A stretch of DNA of 64,000 nucleotides from Deltaproteobacteria bacterium UBA2409 (GCA_002343185.1 DDRT01000016.1:12546-76545), one strand, 5' to 3'; numbered from the stretch's first letter, positions 35,701-43,684 are shown. Numbers and translations: made by a program. The notes: generated by a model not told the origin, from the sequence alone.

Positions 35701-36710
35701 GGATAGTTTTGCTTGAATGTAGCACCGACAGTTATGGCATTTATTGAAGACCCAGGAGAGGAGATAGAATAGCCGCCAAAATGCCCGGAATTCCCTGCTG
35801 CTACAACAGCGACAACTCCTGCAGAGACAAGATTGTCCACGGCCTGTGAGAGAATGCTTTCCGATCCTCCAGGACCTCCTAAGCTTAAATTTACAATATC
35901 AAGTCTGTCACTTAAACTCCCGTCACGGTTTGGGTCGAGAGAGTAGTCAAGACCAGCCAGTATTGAGGATAAATATCCCAGTCCATCATCTCCTAACACC
36001 TTAATTGCGTAAAGTGTTGCTTCTGGAGCTACCCCTGAATACCCTTGCTCAATTCCTGCTGCTATCCCTGCAACGTGAGTTCCATGCCCGTTTTTGTCAT
36101 CAGGGATTGGATCGTTATAAACAAAGTCATACCCTCCTCCAAACTTTTGACATCCTTCAAAGGTTGTGCAAGCACCGAAAGCTGGATGTGAATGATCAAC
36201 TCCTGTATCAATAATACCTATTCTTATATTACGACCCTTTATGGGGTTACCGAAGTTGTCATTTAGATTCCAGGCTTGTGCTATCTTCGTGCGTTGAAGA
36301 GATTCCTCCAGGGTTATGTGATAAATTTCATCTTCAATTATATTTAGACCATCTCTTTTTAACTCTGAAATTTTACTTTCAGTTGTCTCGATAAATAAAG
36401 CAACGCTTGCCAGCTTGGTCGAACCTTTTATTGAACTCTCCCCAACTTTTTCTGATACCTTGGAAGTGAGGTGTTCAATTTCAGAGACTACAGAACGCTG
36501 TAAGACGGGTGAATTATTGAAGTTCTTCACAAGTGGATTCGAGCTCCCCAATATTATATATCTCTTCGATGGTGTTTTGTTAACTTTGATCTGTTGAATC
36601 TCAGGGTTCTCTGGATGTCGGGGAGTATTGCTGGTTAAGTCAGGGAAGGTCTGGGCGTATAAAAATCCTAAAAACAGATTCTGAACAAGAAAAAACCTAA
36701 AATAACTCAT
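32751..36710 (-). CDS. Exported subtilisin-like serine protease (S8) with FG-GAP and calcium-type repeats
   Basis: A 1319-residue surface protease. Signal peptide at residues 1-20, a propeptide-like region (~48-130), then a peptidase S8 domain with the triad Asp168 (GIIDTGVDHSHP), His209 (NGHGTHVAGIAAG) and Ser408 (FSGTSMSSPHVAG), plus oxyanion Asn306 (AAGNSG). After a beta-rich middle come at least five FG-GAP/VCBS-type repeats (DLNNDGVDELGF, DFNNDGVKEIVAG, DIDHDGLDEMIF, DIDGSGVNDILF, DLDGDGSIELVF) expected to bind calcium in a propeller. Thrombospondin-3-like DSDGDLIPDCLDRCPNDP modules and a basic C-terminal domain finish the chain. Likely a secreted or surface-bound protease. Confidence 0.93.
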   Translation of the reverse strand: MSYFRFFLVQNLFLGFLYAQTFPDLTSNTPRHPENPEIQQIKVNKTPSKRYIILGSSNPLVKNFNNSPVLQRSVVSEIEHLTSKVSEKVGESSIKGSTKLASVALFIETTESKISELKRDGLNIIEDEIYHITLEESLQRTKIAQAWNLNDNFGNPIKGRNIRIGIIDTGVDHSHPAFGACTTFEGCQKFGGGYDFVYNDPIPDDKNGHGTHVAGIAAGIEQGYSGVAPEATLYAIKVLGDDGLGYLSSILAGLDYSLDPNRDGSLSDRLDIVNLSLGGPGGSESILSQAVDNLVSAGVVAVVAAGNSGHFGGYSISSPGSSINAITVGATFKQNYPGQNLWGDQTPTEDEVTPFSSIGPSYNYEDTNERYLKPDLVAPGAIVCAPKSSLLNDPSTCSPGRIGFSGTSMSSPHVAGVAALILQKNPFLSPFEIKDLMRRTARKLPESLGRGVFSQGFGLMDAEAATRAAEHMSLAKIKTRGRITGGEYPITGTAKAHGFLKYELAMKLDSDWQILSEGRDAVDDGILGRISLPVAVEDSFIWLRLKVYSLDSSENEVISEDYAILFIDGTNIYSPRNYDREDVNSWYPLSGKKEIRIIGSASGSDFLHYDLSVCPKNSEICFTLESNKPSKVENGVLGIWKPFEVEGIKSGFWIIKLRVVGNSGTHETNTEVYLDTQLMPNFPLNTSLPCIASEVGYWATFSCLAKNQPTVADLNNDGVDELGFANGSLIMILNSDGVPLPGWPKVVPSCERELSVSDFNRGITFSDFNNDGVKEIVAGDICGRIHIFNIDGSSLRSPIEVENREISSIAVSDIDHDGLDEMIFTSNALRLHVMRPDGSELFGFPKELPPLPPFGSTLGNLIPAPLVLDLLPSFGKEIVIATRSCIGGGTCSGSLTDTKGDLWVIDSRGETAHGFPKRFEGRIFSPTAFDIDGSGVNDILFLEKLSSERSLKVHSLSPTGTELPNFPILIPHPSNDELDNTISAGDLDGDGSIELVFFANNCVYVYENNGLPMENFPFCIEAEDLSEYQILDYPLTVGEPLLANLDDDYRTLEIAVPVFRYGTLAHGMNEVLILDHQGRLISTQMMDSGSASLSLALIRDGTGFHKILGLSQRMNLYKWDSGSCGCEAEPWEQSRGGHSKTGVGNSSRMCMGCVDECLDDPLKLKPGLCGCGIPDNDSDGDLIPDCLDRCPNDPLKSEPGLCGCGVEETGNSSCREPRDYELLPDTTPEKAKIKTRRDKIRVIIKQFRGSDITNRVEIVLKVKGKKKKTLNVEFRGEFYEIKRPRKRSKVEVTYQYYHLPTGIHSKESPLSSKKLKARL

Positions 36711-36865
36711 AAACCATCCTCTAAAGTAGTGACTGAAAACTACATTAGAGGCTTATCTTTATTTAAGTGTAATTGATCCTGAATAAGACTACTCTAACGA
36801 AATTGTAACATCTTTAATTGACGGTCTTTTGAACCAAGTAGTGGCTTAGGCTCAGATATGTCCAT

Positions 36866-37714
36866 ATGAAAGTGCAATCTGAGAAATTTGCTGATGGGGA
36901 TGGGCTGATTCTTAGAAGTTTTAGTGAGATAGTCGATCAGAGCATTAGAAACCGAGCTACAAGCCTTGGTTTTCGCTCTGGAGAGTGGCGAGATAGAGTT
37001 AGCGATTCAGCTCAGGTTGACCAGACAATCTCTGAAATCGAAGGTCTTATTGAAGAAACATCTTTGAATCAAGTTCTAAAGCTGGACGGGTCACTTTCGC
37101 AGCACGGGTTAGTCAGACTAATTGATATAGTTTGGGATCGGAGAAGAAGTGGGGTGATGGGAACTTCTGAGGCGATTTTTACTGAGCTGGCCTTAAAACT
37201 AGAGAAGCTATTCAAACTAGTAGAGAAGCCTCCGTTAGAGAAGACCGCGGATATGGAAAAAAACTCCTCTACTAATCCTGACTCAGCGACCGATACACCT
37301 CAGTCGATGGTTTTAAAGTTCCAAAATTTAATGGATAAGCACGCGAAAAGTGATGTTAAATTTCGAGCCTATGATTTAGTCAGAATTTGTAATGAAGAAG
37401 GCGTTGATCCACGATTAGCTTTTCTAATGTTCTGGAGGGAGAGTCACTGGGGAACAGCGGGAAGGGCTAAAAGAACCTTTAATCCAGGAAATGTTGGTAA
37501 TACTGATTCTGGTGCTCATAGATATATGGGTCGAGCAGGTGACGATGTTGGTCAAAGATTTTTAGATGGAATAAGAGACTGGTGTAGATTTATGAAGCAG
37601 GGATATGAAACTACTCTTGAGGGATTCATAGAATCTGGAGGTATACGCACTAAGGGAGGAAATATAGGAGCAAGCTACGCAAGAAATAACTATTCAAGAG
37701 CATTGCCCCCTTAG
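36866..37714 (+). CDS. Lysozyme-like protein, paralog of 43685, with a 3' frameshift
   Basis: A 282-residue product. The C-terminal domain (from about residue 175) looks like a glucosaminidase/transglycosylase-type peptidoglycan hydrolase: GVDPRLAFLMFWRESHWGTAGRAKRTFNPGNVGN, with Glu in ESHWGT as the likely acid. The N-terminal domain (SFSEIVDQ, LGFRSGEWRDRV, LDGSLSQHGLVRLID) is shared only with the paralog. No signal peptide. The frame ends RALPP then stop, whereas restoring one base near 37702-37710 would continue ALAPLARRLGLME to a stop at 37738-37740, matching the paralog. So the last ~11 residues have been lost by a 1-base deletion, or a base was missed in sequencing. Confidence 0.75.
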   Translation: MKVQSEKFADGDGLILRSFSEIVDQSIRNRATSLGFRSGEWRDRVSDSAQVDQTISEIEGLIEETSLNQVLKLDGSLSQHGLVRLIDIVWDRRRSGVMGTSEAIFTELALKLEKLFKLVEKPPLEKTADMEKNSSTNPDSATDTPQSMVLKFQNLMDKHAKSDVKFRAYDLVRICNEEGVDPRLAFLMFWRESHWGTAGRAKRTFNPGNVGNTDSGAHRYMGRAGDDVGQRFLDGIRDWCRFMKQGYETTLEGFIESGGIRTKGGNIGASYARNNYSRALPP

Positions 37715-37807
37715 CAAGAAGGCTGGGGCTGATGGAATAGCGCACCCCTTACCGAAGCCTCAACCATTGCTAAGTTAATCAGCAGTATGTTCGTGCTTGT
37801 TTCCATG

Positions 37808-38905
37808 TTAGAACGATTTAAGAAACCTGTGTAACATTTTAGAAATCCCAGGAATTCGTTCTTTTACTACTTTAAGATATTCTACAAGATTAGTTGGTAA
37901 ATTTCCTTCTCGAGCAACCAATAATTTATCAATATATATGGCTAGTCTTAACTTTTGCCTTGGAAGTTTTAATAAAGCTTCTAGTAATTTGTAACATTTT
38001 TGATCTCCTCGACTTATCAACACTTCCAACTCTGAAGTTAAAAGGCTAAAGGCTAGCTTTGGACGCTTACTAAAAATCTCAATAGCATTATTCAAGCTCC
38101 TAGCATCATAAACTCTAAGTTTTGAAACAAGAGCAGATAGTAGGTTCCTAAATCCCTTGCCATTTAAGTCGGTGAATGACAAAAGACTAGGAGTTCCTGA
38201 AAAAGAATCACTATCTAAAACATCCGCTGTAATATTATTGAGAAATACCTCCTGAACTAAATGTTGGTAAATCCCAGAGCCTAATCTTAACTCTAAATCA
38301 TAAATTCTCATCCAGTGAATAAAATTTTCAGGAGGAAGTTTTGCAGCAGCAAAAATTGTAGCCTTTATAACTTCATTATTAAATGAGCTTTTCCCACATT
38401 TTAGCTCTTCTTCATGAACCCATATGACGATATCCCTGGCAACCCTACGTTCTAAAAACTCTTCACTTTGTGCTAGCTCAAACAACATCTTACATCCATC
38501 TGTTCTAGTTTGTTTATTATCACTTTTAAGTGAATTTTTAAGAAAATCTTGAAATTCAGGAGTTAAAGCTGGGTAGTTCAGAACAGTAGCTATACCCTCG
38601 AGCCAATCTCTGAGCATTGTTAAGTATATTGCACTCTCTTCACTATTAGCTAGTGATTCATTTCTTTTCTCAATTACATAAGGAATAGCTCTTTTCACTA
38701 GTTGAGCAGCTTGAATAATTGAAGGAGCATTTTTGTCATTAGGATCTACTGCTCTAGCAAGTTTTCCAAGACATTCTCTGGCTTCCATGCAATTAGAAAG
38801 GAGATCGATACCGGCTCGTAACAGCTCTGGATCTGTTGGAGAAACTCTTCTTAGGGCAGCTTCAAGATAACTACATGATATGGTTGACCGCTCAGGATTA
38901 AACAT
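37808..38905 (-). CDS. Hypothetical alpha-helical protein
   Basis: A 365-residue soluble protein, almost entirely predicted helix in pairs (LEAALRRV, LLSNCMEARECLGKLARAV, FQDFLKNSLKSDNKQTRTDGCKMLFELAQ), reminiscent of HEAT/ARM-type repeats. No signal peptide or catalytic motif seen. No family recognised. It is an isolated minus-strand gene between the frameshifted lysozyme-like gene and the SBBP lipoprotein. Composition (A/T-rich, Leu/Lys/Ser/Asn-rich) resembles the helical protein at 50728, but I see no convincing sequence match. Confidence 0.65.
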   Translation of the reverse strand: MFNPERSTISCSYLEAALRRVSPTDPELLRAGIDLLSNCMEARECLGKLARAVDPNDKNAPSIIQAAQLVKRAIPYVIEKRNESLANSEESAIYLTMLRDWLEGIATVLNYPALTPEFQDFLKNSLKSDNKQTRTDGCKMLFELAQSEEFLERRVARDIVIWVHEEELKCGKSSFNNEVIKATIFAAAKLPPENFIHWMRIYDLELRLGSGIYQHLVQEVFLNNITADVLDSDSFSGTPSLLSFTDLNGKGFRNLLSALVSKLRVYDARSLNNAIEIFSKRPKLAFSLLTSELEVLISRGDQKCYKLLEALLKLPRQKLRLAIYIDKLLVAREGNLPTNLVEYLKVVKERIPGISKMLHRFLKSF

Positions 38906-39144
38906 ATAATTGATATTAATTTTTAATCAAAAGAGTATATATATTTTCTCAAAAAAACTGCTCTATCACGAAAATGTTATTTAGAAGCTGATTTATTCTG
39001 AGAATGGACAATTGAACGGCCTTTGGAAAAATAGGCAACCCAGACACCCAAGCCGCAGACCGAATTTTGGGGGCAAGGGAAAAATCCGGTTTGTAGCTTG
39101 TATTTATTCTGAACTAATAGAGAGTCTATTACATTACAAACTAC

Positions 39145-41613
39145 TTAACCCCTTAGTATTCTGATTCTAGCAGCCTTGCTCTGTCTGTATTCATTATTAG
39201 AAAGTCTTACTAGATATCTGATTTTCCATTTACCAGGTGATAATTTAAACCTGACCGACCGTCTTGAGGTTTCCTTGACTATTTCCGCTGGAGAATTGCC
39301 TGACTTCGAAGCAGTCACTGTATAGAGCGCGTTACTAAACTTTCTCATAGAAACTAAAACCTTGCGTCTTGTGAGAGAGTTTAGGCTAGGTGCAGGAAGA
39401 GTCGTAGGAACTGGAGTAGGAGCTATTAATAGGAGATCGGAGCTGATTTTCATCAGAAACGCATCTAACATCCCGTTGTGTGACGAATCATAACAACCTG
39501 AGGTTGTAGGAAGACCTCCATATGCATAACCCGATACAACAATATGGCCTAGCGAATTAATTAAAAGCGAAGTTCCCACTTGCTGATACCCGTTTCCGAA
39601 CAGCGTGGATGACTTCAATTGAGTTAAGTCTGAACTGAAGCGACTTATTAATACATCGGCATACTGACCACTATGTTGAGTATCATACGCTCCTTCGCTA
39701 GTAGGAAAACCAGTGCTCTGTGTGAATCCGGTTATAAAAATTTCTCCAGCGCTAGAAATTTGAAGACCCGTCGCGCTTTCGAGAGGGTAGCCATCACGAG
39801 CGGGGCCTCCCAAGAAGGTAGATGAAAGCAATGAAGAAAGTGAAGGGCTCAGTTTACTAATGACTATATCATAACCTCCGTTATGCGAGTTATCGAACGC
39901 TCCCGCAGTTGTTGGGTAGTCACTAGAAGAGGACGAACCAGCAATAATCACATTATCCGAAACATCTAACTTTAGTGAATCGAGACCGAAATCTTCAGTT
40001 CCCAGACCACCAAGGAGGGTAGATGCACTCAGAGAAGAAAGATCGCCTGTTAGTATGCTAATAAAGATATCAGAATATCCATTATGAGATGTGTCAAAGG
40101 AACCTACTGTGGTTGGAAAATCTGTTGCAATGGTGGTGCCCCCCACTATAATATTCCCGTTGGAACCTACAACAATTGAATACACATGCGTAGTTGCAGG
40201 TGGACCATATGAAGAGATGCTTCCTCCTAGATACGTTGAGGCAACTAAAGCAGTAAGGTCTGGGTTTAGCTTTGAGATAAAACCACTTGCAGCGCCATTC
40301 AGGGAAGAATCATAGGGTGAATTTATCATGGGAAGATCAGTACTTGATGTTATTCCAGCTATTACAACATTCCCGGAGGAGTCGAAAGTTAGCGCATGTG
40401 CAACATCGCCAAGGGTACCGCCAAAGTATGTAGAAGCTATTAACGATGATAAATCCGAGCTTAGCTTACTAACAAACGCATCAGACGTGCCATCTAGCGT
40501 ATTATCGTAGGCTCCAGCAGTTGTTGGAAAGTCAGGGCTACTGGTGTTCCCTGTTACAACAATTTCTCCAAGCGTATTTGCCTTTATGGCAAATGGTAGA
40601 GTGGTTGACGAGCCCCCAAAGAATGTGGAAGCAACCAAAGATGTCAAGTCAGAATTGAATTTACTGATGAACATATAAGACGATGTTGTGCTGTACGCGC
40701 CGACCGTCGTGGGGTAATCTAAACTGGCTGTTTCCCCTGTAATAAATATGTTATCAGAACTATCTAAGGTCATCGCATAAGGTATGTCATTCATCGATCC
40801 TCCAACATAGGTAGAGGCAAGCAGCGGATCAATTATCAACTCAAGGTCTTTTCTATAATCACCAATCTTGAAAGAGTAGCCACCGGGTTGAATCTGATAC
40901 TCAGCGACAACATCAACCTTACGGCCGTCGATTTTTTGATATGCGAGAGGTTTTGTAAAATAAATATCGCCTAGCTTAGTACCTACGACCAGTTCGCCTG
41001 ACTTATTATCGATAGATAGCTTATCGGCACCTTGAAAATTTAAAACAATCTTTTCTGGTTCTCCTCCGGGCTTAACAGTAAAGATCTTTTCGACGTTATT
41101 GCCGCTTGCGGACAAAGTTAACTCTATGTTCTTCCATAGTTCACCAACAGTCACCGATTTAAAAGTTTTGAGATTGTTTTTCCAATTTTCTTTGGGGCCA
41201 ATAAACGCGCTTACTTTAGTTTCTCCCTCAGAAATTCCCTTTGGGTCAATTTGATTGTCACAATTTATGAAATTTTCTTCCAGTGCAACCGCTTGATACG
41301 AATTTCCTGATTTATTATGCAGATCTTTGAGTGAACGAATAGAGGGCAGGTTGTAAACCAACGAATCATTAGTGACAAAAATCGTTCCAGCAGAAGTCGT
41401 CGCATAATACTTAACGTCTCGGTGCATTTGACCCTGGTTTTCTATAAAGGGTATGCGAATATTTGCTATCGTATCCGGTGAAAATTTATTTTTTCTCACA
41501 AAATCCGATTTTGTGTTGATAGTGGAATCCTCTTTATGACTTTGTGTACTGCAACTTACAACAAATATTGTAACCGAAAAAAATACTACATTGAGTACAA
41601 GTCTATTTTTCAT
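39145..41613 (-). CDS. SBBP-repeat beta-propeller lipoprotein with basic C-terminal domain
   Basis: An 822-residue protein from the ATG at 41613, which directly precedes a lipoprotein signal (FFSVTIFVVSC); upstream alternatives would overlap the preceding gene further. Residues ~60-265 are a beta-rich N-terminal domain often found before SBBP repeats (FIENQGQMHRDVKYYA, GGEPEKIVLNFQGAD). Seven repeats follow, each with a (S)STYVGG-type strand, then DSSGNVVIAG and TTAGAYD, as in PF06739 SBBP propellers. A Pro-rich linker (PTPVPTTLPAPS) leads to a ~75-residue basic domain (TRRKVLVSMRKF...). ATGA overlap with the gene at 41610. Probably surface-exposed; role unknown. Confidence 0.85.
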   Translation of the reverse strand: MKNRLVLNVVFFSVTIFVVSCSTQSHKEDSTINTKSDFVRKNKFSPDTIANIRIPFIENQGQMHRDVKYYATTSAGTIFVTNDSLVYNLPSIRSLKDLHNKSGNSYQAVALEENFINCDNQIDPKGISEGETKVSAFIGPKENWKNNLKTFKSVTVGELWKNIELTLSASGNNVEKIFTVKPGGEPEKIVLNFQGADKLSIDNKSGELVVGTKLGDIYFTKPLAYQKIDGRKVDVVAEYQIQPGGYSFKIGDYRKDLELIIDPLLASTYVGGSMNDIPYAMTLDSSDNIFITGETASLDYPTTVGAYSTTSSYMFISKFNSDLTSLVASTFFGGSSTTLPFAIKANTLGEIVVTGNTSSPDFPTTAGAYDNTLDGTSDAFVSKLSSDLSSLIASTYFGGTLGDVAHALTFDSSGNVVIAGITSSTDLPMINSPYDSSLNGAASGFISKLNPDLTALVASTYLGGSISSYGPPATTHVYSIVVGSNGNIIVGGTTIATDFPTTVGSFDTSHNGYSDIFISILTGDLSSLSASTLLGGLGTEDFGLDSLKLDVSDNVIIAGSSSSSDYPTTAGAFDNSHNGGYDIVISKLSPSLSSLLSSTFLGGPARDGYPLESATGLQISSAGEIFITGFTQSTGFPTSEGAYDTQHSGQYADVLISRFSSDLTQLKSSTLFGNGYQQVGTSLLINSLGHIVVSGYAYGGLPTTSGCYDSSHNGMLDAFLMKISSDLLLIAPTPVPTTLPAPSLNSLTRRKVLVSMRKFSNALYTVTASKSGNSPAEIVKETSRRSVRFKLSPGKWKIRYLVRLSNNEYRQSKAARIRILRG

Positions 41614-42059
41614 AATCTTTTCAGCACAGTAAGTGCTCCAGACGTTAGATCTGTTACAGAGCCCCAAGTAGCTTCATCACCAAATATTGTTGCTGTTCTG
41701 GTTTGTATGTGTCCACGTCTCCAAATGGCAACAGCAGCTGAACCGTCGCTGGATATTGCAACCTTAGGTAAGTCAGCATTAGCTCCAGATGCAGTTAAAT
41801 TAGTAACATCTCCCCAATTTGCGGAACCTCCGGAGATTGTTGCGACAGCAGACTGTATTATGAAATGCGAATCTAATTGTATACTCCATACTGCTATTGC
41901 CTTTGTTCCGTCTGCTGACATAGAGATATGAGGAGAATCAGTTGGGACAGAAAGACCGCTTTCTGAAATTGTAGTTGCAGGAGACCAGGCTACCAAGCCG
42001 GAAGTTTGTGCGCTGACCTGGTGCACCAATGCTAAAATTATAAAAATAATAGCTCTCAC
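41610..42059 (-). CDS. Small exported repeat protein, probably truncated
   Basis: A 149-residue protein from a GTG start with a signal peptide (AIIFIILALVHQVSA). The mature part has two and a half repeats of ~52 residues: PHISMSADGTKAIAVWS ... SANWGDVTNLTASGAN, then PKVAISSDGSAAVAIWRR ... EATWGSVTDLTSGA, after which the third repeat breaks off into TVLKRL. Proteins of this repeat type are normally long, so a truncation is likely. Its stop overlaps the start of the SBBP lipoprotein (ATGA), suggesting the deletion or fusion point created this arrangement, or a coupled operon. Confidence 0.6.
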   Translation of the reverse strand: MRAIIFIILALVHQVSAQTSGLVAWSPATTISESGLSVPTDSPHISMSADGTKAIAVWSIQLDSHFIIQSAVATISGGSANWGDVTNLTASGANADLPKVAISSDGSAAVAIWRRGHIQTRTATIFGDEATWGSVTDLTSGALTVLKRL

Positions 42060-42866
42060 GCATTGGTGGTATCATCTAAGATAAAGTTCGTAAAGCCAAA
42101 AATCGTAACTATTTTGTGATATATCAAAATAGAAACTTAGTTCTGGAGAGTAAAACCCAACTTTAACTTTTTCTCTCGGTGACCGCGTACTATTTGAAAT
42201 TATTGATTATTTGATAGGTTGGTAATCCTAGCAGGGTGGCTCTAAATGATGGTGCCATGAACGGAGATAGAATTAATGAGTGGATTAGGATGAGTTTTTA
42301 CGGAATTATACAGACCTTTTTGATATTCAATTAACTGCTCAGGCCAATCAGATCCCCTACAAAAGTTTGTCCTTTGAACCCAGGTCAATCCAGAAGGGGA
42401 CTGATTCTGAAATAGGCTAAAAGTTTGATAAATTGAGAGAAGTTAGTCTTTAGAGGTTCGTATGGTGTTTTATTTGGTTTATTTTGGCGATTTTGCCTTT
42501 CTGAGCCACCAAATACTGAAGAAAGCCGAAATTTAGAGGGATCTCTCCCCTAAACCAGAGCAATAGGCACTGAAGTTACTGAGATTAGAGTTTTACAATT
42601 GTGCACCAGAGCTTGCATGATGCCTTGAAACTGCACCTTCAGGGTGGTTCTGAATCTGGTGATTTTCGGTGATAGATTAGCTCCGGAGGTCTTCGACAAC
42701 GTATGAGGACGCTTCATTCCCATACACAGTTTACGTTACAGACTCGCCATTATTGGTTCATTTATACGGCTCAGAAAAGTTAAATCTGACTATATAACGG
42801 AATTGTGATGATCAGCCCTGCTAGATTACTATATGTCAACTAGTTCGAAAAATGTTCTCGTGATAA
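42060..42866. other. 807-base gene-free stretch with decayed sequences
   Basis: The region has stops in all frames apart from short pieces. It contains the glycosidase remnant at 42242-42441. A second weak open piece on the minus strand (42699 down to a stop at 42550) includes VQFQGIMQALVHNCKTL, which has the look of a DDE-transposase C-terminal segment, but the evidence is thin. The rest shows nothing recognisable. It appears to be a graveyard between the SBBP operon and the Cys-rich genes. Confidence 0.5.
42242..42441 (-). pseudogene. Remnant of a second clan GH-A-like glycosidase gene
   Basis: On the minus strand this stretch reads SPSGLTWVQRTNFCRGSDW, then PEQLIEYQKGLYNSVKTH and ISVHG before a stop. 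The intact protein at 30738 has PSGLSWIERTRFCRGSDW, VQQLIEYSRGLYQGVKSH and IPVHG at residues ~169-216. A stop also lies immediately upstream. Only about 65 codons survive, so this is a decayed fragment of a paralog. It helps define an ancient duplication of the glycosidase/lysozyme-like region. Confidence 0.85.
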
Positions 42867-43214
42867 TCAATATTTTGCGGGCTCTTGAGGTTTAAGCTGC
42901 TCACCACTTGATTCAAAACCCCAGTAAGGATCTTTCAAACATTGCTCAGGTGTTGGGCAGATCAGTTTGTAGGTTATTGGATTCATCGAAATTGGAACAG
43001 GTATTGGCCTGCAAATCACTGTAGCGCAGATAGTATCACCACACTTGATCACACCATGACAAACGGCGATATCTCCTTCCTTGTCTACCCCATAATCTCC
43101 GCTCCATTGTAATGGGGAATCGCACCGACAAGGATCATCAGAACGGTTTGGCAGGGCATGGGTCTGGGGTACAATGAAAAGAGAAATCAGAGTTAAGATT
43201 AAAATGTTTTTCAT
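42867..43214 (-). CDS. Small exported Cys-rich protein (paralog of 43227)
   Basis: A 115-residue protein with a clear signal peptide (ILILTLISLFIVPQTHA) and a good ribosome site (GAGGAG). The mature part has eight Cys, including PCRCDSP, VCHGVIKCGDTICATVICRP and ICPTPEQC. It aligns with the neighbour at 43227 around CDS...KxxD..xCxGxxxCxxxxC, so the two are tandem paralogs 12 bases apart and probably co-transcribed. Disulfide-bonded periplasmic or secreted proteins are likely. Function unknown. Confidence 0.7.
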   Translation of the reverse strand: MKNILILTLISLFIVPQTHALPNRSDDPCRCDSPLQWSGDYGVDKEGDIAVCHGVIKCGDTICATVICRPIPVPISMNPITYKLICPTPEQCLKDPYWGFESSGEQLKPQEPAKY

Positions 43215-43226
43215 ATTTTCTCCTCA

Positions 43227-43520
43227 CTAATCGGCACAGCGTTTCTTATAGTTTTTGTAGTCTAAGCTACAAGGCGGGGGTGGTTCGTTGTTTAATCCTC
43301 CAATCAATGAACAGACCTTCCCATCGCACATTGCGGTTCCCCAGCATAGCTTCTGATCGTTATCTTTTCCTAACATTACTTCTGGTGGGTTTGGCCAACT
43401 ATCGCATTGGGGCTCAGAGCTTGGCGCTGCAAAAGCAGGCCTAACTACGCTTGAATCTTTGTGATTATAGATTAGAAAAAGAAAGATCAATGCCGTCGAG
43501 ACTAGGGTGATTAATTTCAT
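43227..43520 (-). CDS. Small exported Cys-rich protein (paralog of 42867)
   Basis: A 97-residue protein with an N-terminal hydrophobic export signal (LVSTALIFLFLIY, cleavage perhaps after AFA) and a strong ribosome site (AAGGAGAT). Six Cys residues: PQCDSWP, KLCWGTAMCDGKVCSL, PPCSL and KRC at the end. Shares the CDS...CxGxxxCxxxxC pattern with the downstream gene. A run of ten G on the plus strand (C on the transcript strand) lies about 40 bases upstream of its start. Role unknown. Confidence 0.7.
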   Translation of the reverse strand: MKLITLVSTALIFLFLIYNHKDSSVVRPAFAAPSSEPQCDSWPNPPEVMLGKDNDQKLCWGTAMCDGKVCSLIGGLNNEPPPPCSLDYKNYKKRCAD

Positions 43521-43558
43521 AAGAATCTATCTCCTTAAAGGGAAAGCTAACTTGAATT

Positions 43559-43568
43559 GGGGGGGGGG
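43559..43568. repeat. Ten-base G homopolymer in a divergent promoter region
   Basis: A run of ten G interrupts otherwise A/T-rich sequence between the divergent Cys-rich gene (start 43520) and the lysozyme-like gene (start 43685). It lies 39-48 bases upstream of the Cys-rich start codon, outside the ribosome site, where length changes by slippage could alter promoter spacing. No other G/C run this long is seen in the window. Confidence 0.7.
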
Positions 43569-43684
43569 TCAATAGAAAAGTTAAGGAGATAACTTCATTT
43601 GGTGCATATTTCTCACAAATTTGTAATCCCTCAATCTTCATGAAATCAGAACCAAATCTTATCTAAACCCTTGATAAGTTAGGT

